A stretch of 37,016 nt of DNA, taken from contig JABITU010000038.1 in the NCBI GenBank assembly GCA_018668195.1, forward strand, positions 1-37,016, written 5' to 3'. Both the position numbers and the translations under genes were made by a program. Position 1 is the first letter of the stretch; each line of letters begins with the position of its first letter. Below, in pieces: positions 18,569-26,141 of this stretch. This DNA is from Tateyamaria sp. GTDB taxonomy: Bacteria > Pseudomonadota > Alphaproteobacteria > Rhodobacterales > Rhodobacteraceae. The notes below the pieces were generated by a model that saw nothing but the letters and a program-made list of their open reading frames with translations, was not told the origin of the DNA and searched no databases.

Positions 18569-19483
18569 ATGCGGGACGGGCATGCAACAGTTCAGTTGGT
18601 GGCGGACGTTGGCGGCACCAACTGTCGTCTTGCGTTGGCTGATGCTAATGGGCTGCATGCTGGCACCGTGCGTCGTTTTCGCAACAATGATTACAACAGC
18701 TTTTCCACCTGTGCCCGTGCCTATTTGGCCGATCATCCGGGTGTCACGTCGGCGGCGGTTGCGATTGCCGGCCCAGTGGCCAGGGGGTGGGGACGTTTAA
18801 CCAATCGTGACTGGCACTTCGATGCTGAAGAACTGGCGCAGGAACTGTCCCTCGATGTGGTATACCTGCTGAACGATCTTGAGGCTCTGGGCCATGCCAT
18901 TGCGGTGCTACCCACCGCTTCGCTGCACTGTCTGAGCGGCACACCGGCAGAGGACGAACCGCAATCGGTCGTCATTGGTTTGGGTACTGGGTTCAACGTC
19001 AGCGTGGCTCATAGCGCGCGTGGTGTCGTGTTTGCAGCCGAAATGGGCCATGCTGCTCTTCCGCAGCCGGTGAACGCGATCATCCGTAGCGACGTCGACA
19101 ATATCGCTGATTTTACTACGGTGGAGCACCTGTTTTCAGGCAATGGCCTGACACGGCTACACTTGGGCCGAACGGGAAACAATTGTGCCCCCGAAAGCGT
19201 TGCAGGGGCAGTGGGCGGCGCACAAACACTCACCTTAATGGCAAGGGCGCTGGGCGCGTTGGTACGCGAGATCGCCTATCTGTATCTGCCAGAGGCAGGG
19301 ATATACTTTAATGGCTCTTTAGCGCGCACTTTGTTGAGCGGGGACCTGACCCACCATGTTCTTGATCCTTTGCAAAAGGATGAGACTTTTCATGGCCGAA
19401 TGGCGCGGATACCGATGTATCTGCTGACTGATGACGCATCCGCACTTCATGGCTGTGCACGGTACCTGGGCATTCACCGCTAG
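18569..19483 (+). CDS. glk: Glucokinase family protein
   Basis: A 304-residue sugar kinase of the PF02685 glucokinase family, phosphorylating glucose with ATP in the cytoplasm. It has the phosphate-binding ADVGGTNCRLAL (12-23), LLNDLEALG with the catalytic Asp103, GLGTGFNVS, and AEMGHA with the sugar-binding Glu and His. Its ATG abuts the xylG stop (TAAATG), so it belongs to the transport operon. A glucokinase here, rather than a pentose kinase, suggests that the transporter also brings in glucose, or that this kinase serves glucose from another local pathway. It is somewhat diverged from E. coli Glk, so the exact hexose is uncertain. Confidence 0.85.
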   Translation: MRDGHATVQLVADVGGTNCRLALADANGLHAGTVRRFRNNDYNSFSTCARAYLADHPGVTSAAVAIAGPVARGWGRLTNRDWHFDAEELAQELSLDVVYLLNDLEALGHAIAVLPTASLHCLSGTPAEDEPQSVVIGLGTGFNVSVAHSARGVVFAAEMGHAALPQPVNAIIRSDVDNIADFTTVEHLFSGNGLTRLHLGRTGNNCAPESVAGAVGGAQTLTLMARALGALVREIAYLYLPEAGIYFNGSLARTLLSGDLTHHVLDPLQKDETFHGRMARIPMYLLTDDASALHGCARYLGIHR

Positions 19484-19941
19484 TCCGTACTGGCGCGCGA
19501 TGTTGTAATCAAATTGAGCGGCTGCGCCGCACGTGATTTTGAAATGGCGCGGCACAGGCGTTGCACTTGCATGTGTCGTTTTTTGGATATTTCAGGTCCG
19601 GAGCTTGGGAATATTTCGGTTGTTGGTGCATAGACCGATGTGATTGCTCCATTTGAAAATCGAAGCACCAGTCGCCGCTGTCGGATCGAATTTTGTTGGC
19701 TTTTATGCTGTCAAAAGGAGGCGGTAGGTGTTGCAGGTTGGCTGTGTTGCAGATCATCCTAGCCTTGATTTTGTCGGAGAGGTGCTTGGCTGGCGCTGCT
19801 GTGCGGTAAGCTTATAGTCAAGATGCCAGCGCTGTGCGTCGCCGATCACGCTTAATAATATACCTAAAACAACATGTATCATTTAACGCGTTGAAATGTT
19901 TATTTTGGGCAGTGTCAGTGTGCAATTTTTTGCGAAATGCT
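19484..19941. other. 458-base non-coding stretch between convergent genes
   Basis: It lies between the ends of the glucokinase (plus) and PfkB kinase (minus) genes. GCGGC-TGC-GCCGC at 19518-19530, 35 bases after the glucokinase stop and followed by ACGTGATTTT, could be a weak terminator. Two short minus-strand frames (19480-19668 and 19509-19757) show no family signature. The stretch from 19840 is AT-rich. I do not recognise anything else; a decayed mobile element or a small RNA are possible. Confidence 0.4.
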
Positions 19942-20862
19942 TCAAGTTAGCTCTGACGCCCAAGGAGGATTGGCGCCGACGCGTGATACTGTGACAGCCG
20001 CCGCTCGGCTGGCAAGGCTGAGCATGTCGGTCAGAGCGATTTTGTTCAACTTTTCAAGGGTGTCTGGTGTCAGAGCGCCAGCGCTGCGCAAGGCAGCAAT
20101 AACCCCAGCGTTGAAGGTATCGCCTGCGCCGACGGTATCAATCACATTTGCCTTGCTGGCAGCGACGCTGGCCTGAATGCCGCCGTGAATCAAAGCTGTT
20201 GCCCCGGCGCTACCCTCAGTCAAAAGCAGAAGCTTCGGGCCCATATCGAGCACCGCGCGCCCTTTGTCATGAAGTGTGGCATCGCCTTTGATCAGCCAAT
20301 GAATGTCATCATCAGACAGCTTCACGATATCCGCTCGATTTAACAAAGCCGTCAGTCGCGCACGATACCCGGCTGGATCACAGATGAAGCCGGGCCGGAT
20401 ATTGGGATCAATCATCACGATCCGATCCGCAGGCTGGGCCAATGCAAGGTCAAGCAAGCTGTCTGCAACTGGCGGATTGCACAGGCTGATGCCGCCAAAG
20501 AAAACCAACTTAGTATCATTTGGCAACATGGGTATGTCGGCGCTGTAAATGGCCCGGGTCGCGGTGTTATCATCATAGAATGCGTATGTCGCTCGCCCGT
20601 CCTTCAGGTGGACAAAGGCTAGCGTGGTGTTCCTGCCGCTGCGAATAACATAGGCCGTGTTCACGTTGCTGGCGATTAAGGCGGCCTCGATCATTTTGCC
20701 AAAAGGGTCCGAGGACAGGCCAGTCATTAAGCCAGTTGGTACTCCAAGGCGACCAAGGGCTACAGATGTATTCAGCACGGCGCCACCAACGCAGGGCACG
20801 AAGCCAGTGCCATTTGGCAATGGCATCATGTCAATAAGGGAGTCGCCACAGCAAATGATCAA
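19942..20862 (-). CDS. PfkB-family carbohydrate kinase (fructokinase-like)
   Basis: A 306-residue ribokinase-fold kinase. The N-terminal GDSLIDMMP and sugar-site GGAVLNTSVALGRLG, the IDPNIRPGF block in the middle, and the C-terminal DTVGAGDTFNAG with catalytic base Asp248 are all present. The start is a TTG at 20862: GGAG lies eight bases upstream and the family N-terminus (MIICCGDSLID) begins exactly there. It is last in a leftward set GntR - Gfo/Idh - PfkB, 66 bases after the Gfo/Idh gene. Fructokinase is the closest general description. In its setting it may phosphorylate a ketose made by the neighbouring pathway. The sulfofructose kinase YihV is also a PfkB protein, but no sulfo-EMP aldolase is seen here. 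Confidence 0.88.
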   Translation of the reverse strand: MIICCGDSLIDMMPLPNGTGFVPCVGGAVLNTSVALGRLGVPTGLMTGLSSDPFGKMIEAALIASNVNTAYVIRSGRNTTLAFVHLKDGRATYAFYDDNTATRAIYSADIPMLPNDTKLVFFGGISLCNPPVADSLLDLALAQPADRIVMIDPNIRPGFICDPAGYRARLTALLNRADIVKLSDDDIHWLIKGDATLHDKGRAVLDMGPKLLLLTEGSAGATALIHGGIQASVAASKANVIDTVGAGDTFNAGVIAALRSAGALTPDTLEKLNKIALTDMLSLASRAAAVTVSRVGANPPWASELT

Positions 20863-20928
20863 GTTGGATACTCCTTCAAAATCATGATCACAGGTCCTTA
20901 AACTACGGTAGAAATCAATACCGCCTAT

Positions 20929-22035
20929 TTACATCCACTGGCGTGGATCAACCGACTGACCCGTACGAGCGCTTTCTTGTGCTGCCAGACCCATGGCAAC
21001 TGCGGCCCAGCCGTCGTTCAACGACACCTCTGGGGTCTGTGTCTCGCCACGGACCAAGGCGGCAAAGCGTTGGTGCTGATAATAGGTCGATCCATTGTGA
21101 TCGCCCGCCTCCAAGAGGGTGGGATCCACAGGAATATCGTGGCTGATCGGGCCGCGTGGATCGCGCGGGCTAGTGATCAGCTTGGCCACAGGGGCGGCCC
21201 CCAGATGCGCGGGCCAGAACCTGCCCGGCCCGGGCACGAAGGCTTCGATCTTACCGCTCGGACCGACGGCTGACAATTCTTCTTGATAGGCGCTGCCGTC
21301 GGCAAACATGCACAGTTCAAGCATGGCGCGCGCTCCGCCTTCGAAATCCACGATGACATAGCCACTGTCAAAGATGTCCGGCACTGTGCCACCATACTCT
21401 TCGTCGAGGTGGTTCACCGCCTGTGTCGCCGATGCCATCACTCGGATTGGATCAGCATCAAGCGCAAGGCGCATTAAATCAAAGAAATGGCAGCATTTCT
21501 CGACAAAAGTGCCGCCAGTGAAACAGTTGAACCGGTTCCAATCACCAACCTTTTCGAGGAATGGAAAGCGATGCTCGCGGATCGAAAGCATGCGAATGCC
21601 GCCTGTCGTGTCGTCAGCCGTTTCAAGAAACTTGATAATCACGGGCATGTAGCGGTATTCCATCGCGACCCAGACAGGCGCCGGATAATCGGCGCGGAAT
21701 TTGGCCAATCGCATGGTGTCAGCCGGGTCGGTGAACAAGGGTTTTTCGACCAGCAGGGGCAGGGGGCGTATGGTGCGGATCGCCTCCATCTGTTCTACGT
21801 GGCGGAAGTTGGGACTGACGATCAGCAGACAATCGAGTTCCGGCACTTCCAGCAACGCATTCAGGCTGTCCGTTGCGCGGGCATTTGGGCAAAGTGCTTG
21901 CGCCTGCGCTTTCATCCCGGCATCGGGTTCATAAAAAGCGGCCACCGACGCGTGGGGCAACAGGGCGATGTTGCGTATATGCTCTTGCCCCATCATTCCG
22001 CATCCGATGATGCCATAGCGTACGTGTTGTACCAT
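20929..22035 (-). CDS. Gfo/Idh/MocA family NAD(P)-dependent oxidoreductase
   Basis: A 368-residue protein. The N-terminal Rossmann domain has GIIGCGMMG (8-16) and the conserved LVEKP with Glu97-Lys98-Pro99. The C-terminal alpha/beta domain carries EYRYMP, FTGGTFVEKCCHFFDLMR and EEYGGTVPDIFD. Members oxidise sugar hydroxyls (glucose-fructose oxidoreductase, inositol dehydrogenases), and some use transient NAD+ oxidation to cleave glycosides, including recently described NAD-dependent sulfoquinovosidases. It lies 12 bases after the GntR gene and is divergent from the flavin monooxygenase operon. As there is no GH31-type glycosidase, it is the best local candidate for releasing a free sugar from a glycoside. 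That role is inference. Confidence 0.9.
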   Translation of the reverse strand: MVQHVRYGIIGCGMMGQEHIRNIALLPHASVAAFYEPDAGMKAQAQALCPNARATDSLNALLEVPELDCLLIVSPNFRHVEQMEAIRTIRPLPLLVEKPLFTDPADTMRLAKFRADYPAPVWVAMEYRYMPVIIKFLETADDTTGGIRMLSIREHRFPFLEKVGDWNRFNCFTGGTFVEKCCHFFDLMRLALDADPIRVMASATQAVNHLDEEYGGTVPDIFDSGYVIVDFEGGARAMLELCMFADGSAYQEELSAVGPSGKIEAFVPGPGRFWPAHLGAAPVAKLITSPRDPRGPISHDIPVDPTLLEAGDHNGSTYYQHQRFAALVRGETQTPEVSLNDGWAAVAMGLAAQESARTGQSVDPRQWM

Positions 22036-22047
22036 TTGCGGCGTTCC

Positions 22048-22758
22048 TTACTTAAGTCGTTGAACATAGACAGCGCGCGCAGGGTCAAACCACGTGCGAG
22101 AAAATTCGATTGGTGCACTTGCATCCGACCAACTGAACCGTTCGATATAGCCGACGGTCGTGCCGCAGCATTGCGTAAACGTATCAGGCGCCCAATCAGG
22201 TACGGCTCCGAGACTAACCCTGTCTTCGGCGCGCTGAATCCATAGGCCTAGGTTTTGACGATAAGTTGCATAAAGCGATTCGCTCATTGTTGCCTGTCTC
22301 ACTAATCCAGCGTCGGCATCCAGCCAAATTTCTTCGACACCCATGATTGTGTCATTCAAGGATCGCAAACGTCTTATGCGCGTTCCCTGTTTGGCAGTCC
22401 CAAAAGCGGGCAGATCGTCAGGCTTGTTCAGCAGGTCCACGCTCAGCACCTGCGCACGTGGCAGGCCTCCTCCGTTCAGCAGTTCCAGTCGGAACATCGC
22501 ATAAACTGTGCCGGTATCTCCGTCTGCGCGGATATAGTTGCCCGACCCCTGAACCCTTTCGATCAGCCCCTTGTCGGTCATGCCCTGCAGAGCCTTGCGC
22601 AAAGTACCCACCGATACGCCCAACTCTGTAGCCATGTCTCGCTCGGGCGGCAGCCGCTCGCCATCTATAAGACGGCCGGCAACGATATCACGGGTCAGCA
22701 ACTCGGCGATCTGCACATAGATCGGCAACGCTTGGGGTGAGTGTTTGGCCGGGGGCAT
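22048..22758 (-). CDS. GntR-family regulator (HutC/UTRA type)
   Basis: A 236-residue transcription factor. A winged helix-turn-helix at about 10-75 (IYVQIAELLTRDIVAGRL, LPPERDMATELGVSVGTLRKAL, GLIERVQGSGNYI) is followed by a UTRA ligand-binding domain with LRSLNDTIMGVEEIWLDAD and a C-terminal YIERFSWSDASAPIEFSRTW. UTRA regulators bind small sugars, sugar phosphates or acids and are usually repressors. The gene heads the leftward operon and is 104 bases from the divergent monooxygenase start, so it most probably controls both directions in response to the pathway substrate. Confidence 0.93.
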   Translation of the reverse strand: MPPAKHSPQALPIYVQIAELLTRDIVAGRLIDGERLPPERDMATELGVSVGTLRKALQGMTDKGLIERVQGSGNYIRADGDTGTVYAMFRLELLNGGGLPRAQVLSVDLLNKPDDLPAFGTAKQGTRIRRLRSLNDTIMGVEEIWLDADAGLVRQATMSESLYATYRQNLGLWIQRAEDRVSLGAVPDWAPDTFTQCCGTTVGYIERFSWSDASAPIEFSRTWFDPARAVYVQRLK

Positions 22759-22862
22759 GAGGTCTTTCAGTGTCGGATAAATGAAAATTGATACACTATT
22801 GATCTACAGAAATGACAGTGTTACGCAAGTGCCAAGCTAAAGACATCGAAAGACCTTTGGAA
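22759..22862. promoter_or_regulatory. Divergent promoter region of the GntR locus
   Basis: The 104 bases between the GntR and monooxygenase genes must hold both promoters. ATTGAT occurs twice at 22787-22792 and 22798-22803, 11 bases apart (one helical turn), so a regulator could contact both on one face. The block is AT-rich against GC-rich surroundings. This is a candidate GntR operator; no perfect palindrome is visible. Confidence 0.4.
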
Positions 22863-24017
22863 ATGACAGTTGTCCCTATCACGTCTGCGGATCTCGACGC
22901 GGCAGAGGTATCGTGGTTTTCGGCGCTCTGCTCGGACGACTACCAGTTTCTTAGCGTGCCAGAGGGTGATCTGCGCTCAAGCTGGGCGCATTGTTCCGAC
23001 ATCGTAAAAGAGGCCGAGGCGCAAGGCTTCCGCAACATTCTGTGCCCTTCGTCATATCAGGTGGGTCAGGATACGCTGTCTTTCGTGGCGGGCTGTGCCC
23101 CAATCACGGACAAGATCAACATGTTGGCCGCTGTGCGCTGTGGAGAGATGCAGCCAATCATGCTGGCGCGGACCATCGCCACGCTGGATCACATGCTCGA
23201 GGGTCGCCTAACGGTGAACATCATTTCATCAGATTTCCCCGGTGAAAAGGCTGACAGCAATTACCGTTACCAACGTTCGCGGGAAGTTGTCGAAATCCTT
23301 AAGCAGGCTTGGACACAAGACGAAATCAATTATCACGGCGATGTCTATAACTTTGAAGCGGTTGCCACAGATCCTGCGCGCCCTTACCAGACTGGTGGCC
23401 CGTTGCTTTATTTCGGTGGCTATTCACCTGCGGCGCTCGAATTATGCGGACAGCATTGCGACGTTTACCTAATGTGGCCCGAACCCGTGGAAAACCTCAA
23501 GAGCCGCATGCGGGACGTTCACAAGGTGGCCGCGACATATGATCGGACTTTGGATTACGGCCTGCGAGTGCATATGATTGTACGCGACACCGAAGTAGAA
23601 GCCCGCGAATATGCCGATTACATCGTGTCTAAACTGGATGATGAATATGGCAAGCTGATCCGCGACCGGGCTCACGATTCCATCTCGCTGGGTGTGGCGC
23701 ATCAAGCCAAGGCGCGCGAGCTGGCCGACAAGTTCGGCTATGTGGAGCCGGGCCTTTGGACGGGCGTGGGACGGGCGAGATCAGGCTGTGGTGCCGCGCT
23801 AGTAGGCTCCACTGATCAGGTCATGTCCAAGATCGAAGAATACAAAAAGATGGGCATCCGCTCATTCATCTTTTCGGGTTACCCTCACATCGACGAAGCA
23901 AAACATTTTGGCGCGCGCGTGATGCCGCACTTGAAAACCTGCTCTCTGCCCCATGTCTATGGCCGAGTGCCTGCACAGGCGCCCGCAACCCCCCTTGCCG
24001 CAGGAGAGCGCCGCTGA
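22863..24017 (+). CDS. LLM-class flavin-dependent monooxygenase, SsuD/SmoC-like
   Basis: A 384-residue bacterial luciferase-like TIM-barrel enzyme that uses reduced flavin and O2, here most like alkanesulfonate monooxygenases. Features include EVSWFSALC at the first strand, ARTIATLDHMLEGRLTVNIISSDFPGE (102-128), YRYQRSREVVEILKQAW, GGPLLYFGGYSPAALEL (178-194), DVYLMWPEP and a C-terminal LVGSTDQVMSKIEEYKKMGI. The ATG at 22863 is preferred because family homology begins soon after; 22812 is a possible start adding 17 residues. It overlaps the aldo/keto reductase gene by one base, and a flavin reductase follows, so it is the oxygenase part of a two-component system. By context the best guess is sulfoquinovose monooxygenase (SQ to 6-oxo-glucose plus sulfite). 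Another organosulfonate or sulfone remains possible. Confidence 0.87.
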   Translation: MTVVPITSADLDAAEVSWFSALCSDDYQFLSVPEGDLRSSWAHCSDIVKEAEAQGFRNILCPSSYQVGQDTLSFVAGCAPITDKINMLAAVRCGEMQPIMLARTIATLDHMLEGRLTVNIISSDFPGEKADSNYRYQRSREVVEILKQAWTQDEINYHGDVYNFEAVATDPARPYQTGGPLLYFGGYSPAALELCGQHCDVYLMWPEPVENLKSRMRDVHKVAATYDRTLDYGLRVHMIVRDTEVEAREYADYIVSKLDDEYGKLIRDRAHDSISLGVAHQAKARELADKFGYVEPGLWTGVGRARSGCGAALVGSTDQVMSKIEEYKKMGIRSFIFSGYPHIDEAKHFGARVMPHLKTCSLPHVYGRVPAQAPATPLAAGERR

Positions 24018-24907
24018 TGGACCGCGTCCAACTATCACCAAACCTTGAATTTTCCCGGATTGTTTATGGAATGTGGCGACTGGGCGATGACGTCGATACG
24101 TCCGTAGGCCATGTCCAGGCCAAGATTCATGCTTGCCTTGATCAGGGTATCACCACTTTCGATCAAGCGGATATTTATGGCGGCTACATTGCCGAAGCAG
24201 TTTTGGGGCAAGCGCTCAGAGCTGATCCCGACCTGCGCAGCAAGATGGAAATTGTGACCAAGTGTGACATCGTGGCGCCCGTTGGTCGTTATGCAAAAGC
24301 ACCGGTCAAATATTACGATACATCGCGTGCGCACATCATGCAGTCGATCGAGAATTCGCTGAGCGATATGGCCATCGATCATATCGACCTTTTGCTGATC
24401 CACCGACCGGACCCGTTCATGGACCACCATGAAACTGGCGCAGCGCTGGATGAGGCAGTGGCCAGTGGCAAGGTGGGGAACGTTGGTGTATCCAACTTCC
24501 GTCCCTATGATTTCGAACTGTTGCAATCGGCGATGAAAACGCCTTTGGTTACTAACCAAATCGAAATTTCTCTGGGGGAAATCGCGCCCTTCACCAATGG
24601 TGATCTGGCCTTTCATCAGCGCCATGGTCATCATCTTATGGCTTGGTCACCTCTTGGGGGCGGCGGCCTGATGACGGGCAATGAAAAGGTGCACGCCGTA
24701 ATGGACGAAATTGCGTCTGCCTTTGACGTGGACCGTGCTGCTGTTGCCGTGGCCTTCCTTCTGGCACATCCTGCGGGCATCCTTCCGGTGATGGGCACAA
24801 ACAATCTGGATCGTATCAAGCGAATAGGCGTTGCGACCCGCGTTACGCTTGACCGTCCCACGTGGTTCAGCCTTTATGAAGCTGCGTTAGGGCATGAGGT
24901 GGCTTGA
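24017..24907 (+). CDS. Aldo/keto reductase (YdhF-like; SmoB candidate)
   Basis: A 296-residue NADPH-type aldo/keto reductase. The catalytic tetrad is visible: Asp49 and Tyr54 (FDQADIYGGY), Lys82 (VTKCD) and His129 (LLLIHRPDP). Later come GVSNFRPYDFELL, TNQIEISLGE, the cofactor-site WSPLGGGGL and the C-terminal LPVMGTNNLDRI. The layout is that of E. coli YdhF-type oxidoreductases. The start overlaps the monooxygenase stop by one base (TGATG) and the end overlaps the flavin reductase start. In the sulfo-SMO pathway an aldo/keto reductase reduces 6-oxo-glucose to glucose, and this gene would fill that step. The substrate is inferred from context only. Confidence 0.92.
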   Translation: MDRVQLSPNLEFSRIVYGMWRLGDDVDTSVGHVQAKIHACLDQGITTFDQADIYGGYIAEAVLGQALRADPDLRSKMEIVTKCDIVAPVGRYAKAPVKYYDTSRAHIMQSIENSLSDMAIDHIDLLLIHRPDPFMDHHETGAALDEAVASGKVGNVGVSNFRPYDFELLQSAMKTPLVTNQIEISLGEIAPFTNGDLAFHQRHGHHLMAWSPLGGGGLMTGNEKVHAVMDEIASAFDVDRAAVAVAFLLAHPAGILPVMGTNNLDRIKRIGVATRVTLDRPTWFSLYEAALGHEVA

Positions 24908-25422
24908 TGACAATGCAAAGCCCCAAACAGCCCACTGTCTTTTCTTCTGATCGTAACTCAAGCCGCCAGTTGCGCGATGCGTTTGGCAAGTTTGCTACCG
25001 GCATTACGGTCATCACCGCTGCCAGTAACGACGGGCCAGTTTGCATCGTTGCGAACAGTTTCTCATCTGTATCACTGGATCCGGCATTGGTGCTCTGGTC
25101 TGTTGATCGCAGCGCCCGGCGGTTTCCTTATTTTGACGCGGCGAACCACTATGCCATTCACGTGCTGGCGGCCGAGCAACATGACCTGTGCACGCAAGTG
25201 GCACGCAATGTTCATGCTCTTGATGAGCAGCCGTTTCAGATCAATTCTGACGGAGTTCCGATTATTGATCATTGCCTTGCACGGTTTGAATGTCGCAGGG
25301 TGGCAGCACATGACGCGGGTGATCACGTCATTATCGTTGGTCAGGTTCAGCGAACACAGATGCGGGATGGCGCGCCGCTTACATTCTATGGTGGTGATTT
25401 CGGCACCGTCACACAAGGCTAA
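24907..25422 (+). CDS. NAD(P)H:flavin reductase, monooxygenase partner
   Basis: A 171-residue protein of the flavin reductase-like FMN-binding family (PF01613). Typical blocks are LRDAFGKFATGITVITA, CIVANSFSSVSLDPALVLWSVDRSARRF, HYAIHVLAAEQHDLC, and a C-terminal GDHVIIVGQVQR followed by PLTFYGGDFG. It supplies free reduced FMN to the LLM oxygenase two genes upstream. The ATG at 24907 overlaps the aldo/keto reductase TGA by one base; a TTG one codon earlier is also in frame. The order oxygenase - aldo/keto reductase - flavin reductase holds the same three functions as smoC, smoB and smoA of Agrobacterium. Confidence 0.92.
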   Translation: MTMQSPKQPTVFSSDRNSSRQLRDAFGKFATGITVITAASNDGPVCIVANSFSSVSLDPALVLWSVDRSARRFPYFDAANHYAIHVLAAEQHDLCTQVARNVHALDEQPFQINSDGVPIIDHCLARFECRRVAAHDAGDHVIIVGQVQRTQMRDGAPLTFYGGDFGTVTQG

Positions 25423-25556
25423 GATAAAAGGACGGACCGCAAGGGTTCGGCCATTTCAAACCCCGCATAACGGGGGCAAGACCCAAGCGCGGGGTACAGC
25501 GCACCAAAGCCACGGCGGACATAACTGCCGGGCAGCGACATAAGGGAGGGGCCCGC
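25423..25556 (+). promoter_or_regulatory. 134-base leader before TRAP genes with competing hairpins
   Basis: CCCCG-CATAA-CGGGG at 25461-25475 forms a small hairpin. The same left arm, as ACCCCGC at 25460-25466, can instead pair with GCGGGGT at 25489-25495. No T-run follows either, so a simple terminator is unlikely. A strong AGGGAGG stands just before the dctQ start. The region may tune transporter against enzyme expression. Confidence 0.35.
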
Positions 25557-26141
25557 ATGGGCGCACTACTGACGGTGTTGGCGCCGATCAGCATAGTGAA
25601 TGCATTCGTGCTAAGAATTGGGCGCGGGATGGGCATTATTGCCATCGTGCTTATGGTCGTGGCGATCCTTATTCAGGTGGTCGCCCGTTATGTTTTTAAC
25701 AATGCTTTGCCTTGGCCAGACGAAGCAGCCCGGTTTTGCATGATGTGGATGACGGGTCTGATGGCTCCGACGGCATTCAGGCGTGGTGGCTTTGTCGCGC
25801 TTGATATGATCTCTGGATTTCTTAACAGCCGTTTTGCAGCGCTGCTTGGCTTGCTGTTGTTGGTGATTTCGCTGATGATCCTGATTGTGGCCGTGCAGAT
25901 TGGATACAACGAAGTCACTGGTTTCGGAGGCCGTTTCGCGACCGCCTCGCTTTACCTTCCCACCTTTGATGGATGGTTCAGAGTGCCGCGCAGCTGGATG
26001 ATGCTGTCACTTTTGGTTGGGGTCATCCTTTTGCTCAGTGTCAATGTAGAATTGATCTTGCGCAGCATTGTCACGTTCTTCGGGGGCGGCGCGAAATTGC
26101 CAGATCTTGATCTGGGCGACATGGCCGCGGGGAGCGATTAA
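25557..26141 (+). CDS. dctQ: TRAP transporter small permease subunit (DctQ type)
   Basis: A 194-residue inner-membrane protein with four hydrophobic segments (about 23-43, 60-75, 95-120 and 140-165). It carries the family hallmark ARYVFNNALPWPDEAARFCM, with the conserved W-x-DE, and the following RRGGFVALDMI. It pairs with the large DctM subunit encoded next. The start is supported by AGGGAGG immediately upstream. The stop TAA is followed directly by the dctM ATG. Confidence 0.93.
   Translation: MGALLTVLAPISIVNAFVLRIGRGMGIIAIVLMVVAILIQVVARYVFNNALPWPDEAARFCMMWMTGLMAPTAFRRGGFVALDMISGFLNSRFAALLGLLLLVISLMILIVAVQIGYNEVTGFGGRFATASLYLPTFDGWFRVPRSWMMLSLLVGVILLLSVNVELILRSIVTFFGGGAKLPDLDLGDMAAGSD

Noticed and set aside
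19942..20862. PfkB gene as a sulfofructose kinase of the sulfo-EMP pathway
   Set aside because: The required isomerase and aldolase partners are not in the window, whereas the monooxygenase pathway set is complete; kept only as an alternative.
21487..22245. 252-codon plus-strand frame across the Gfo/Idh and GntR genes
   Set aside because: It spans two clear genes on the opposite strand and has no family features.
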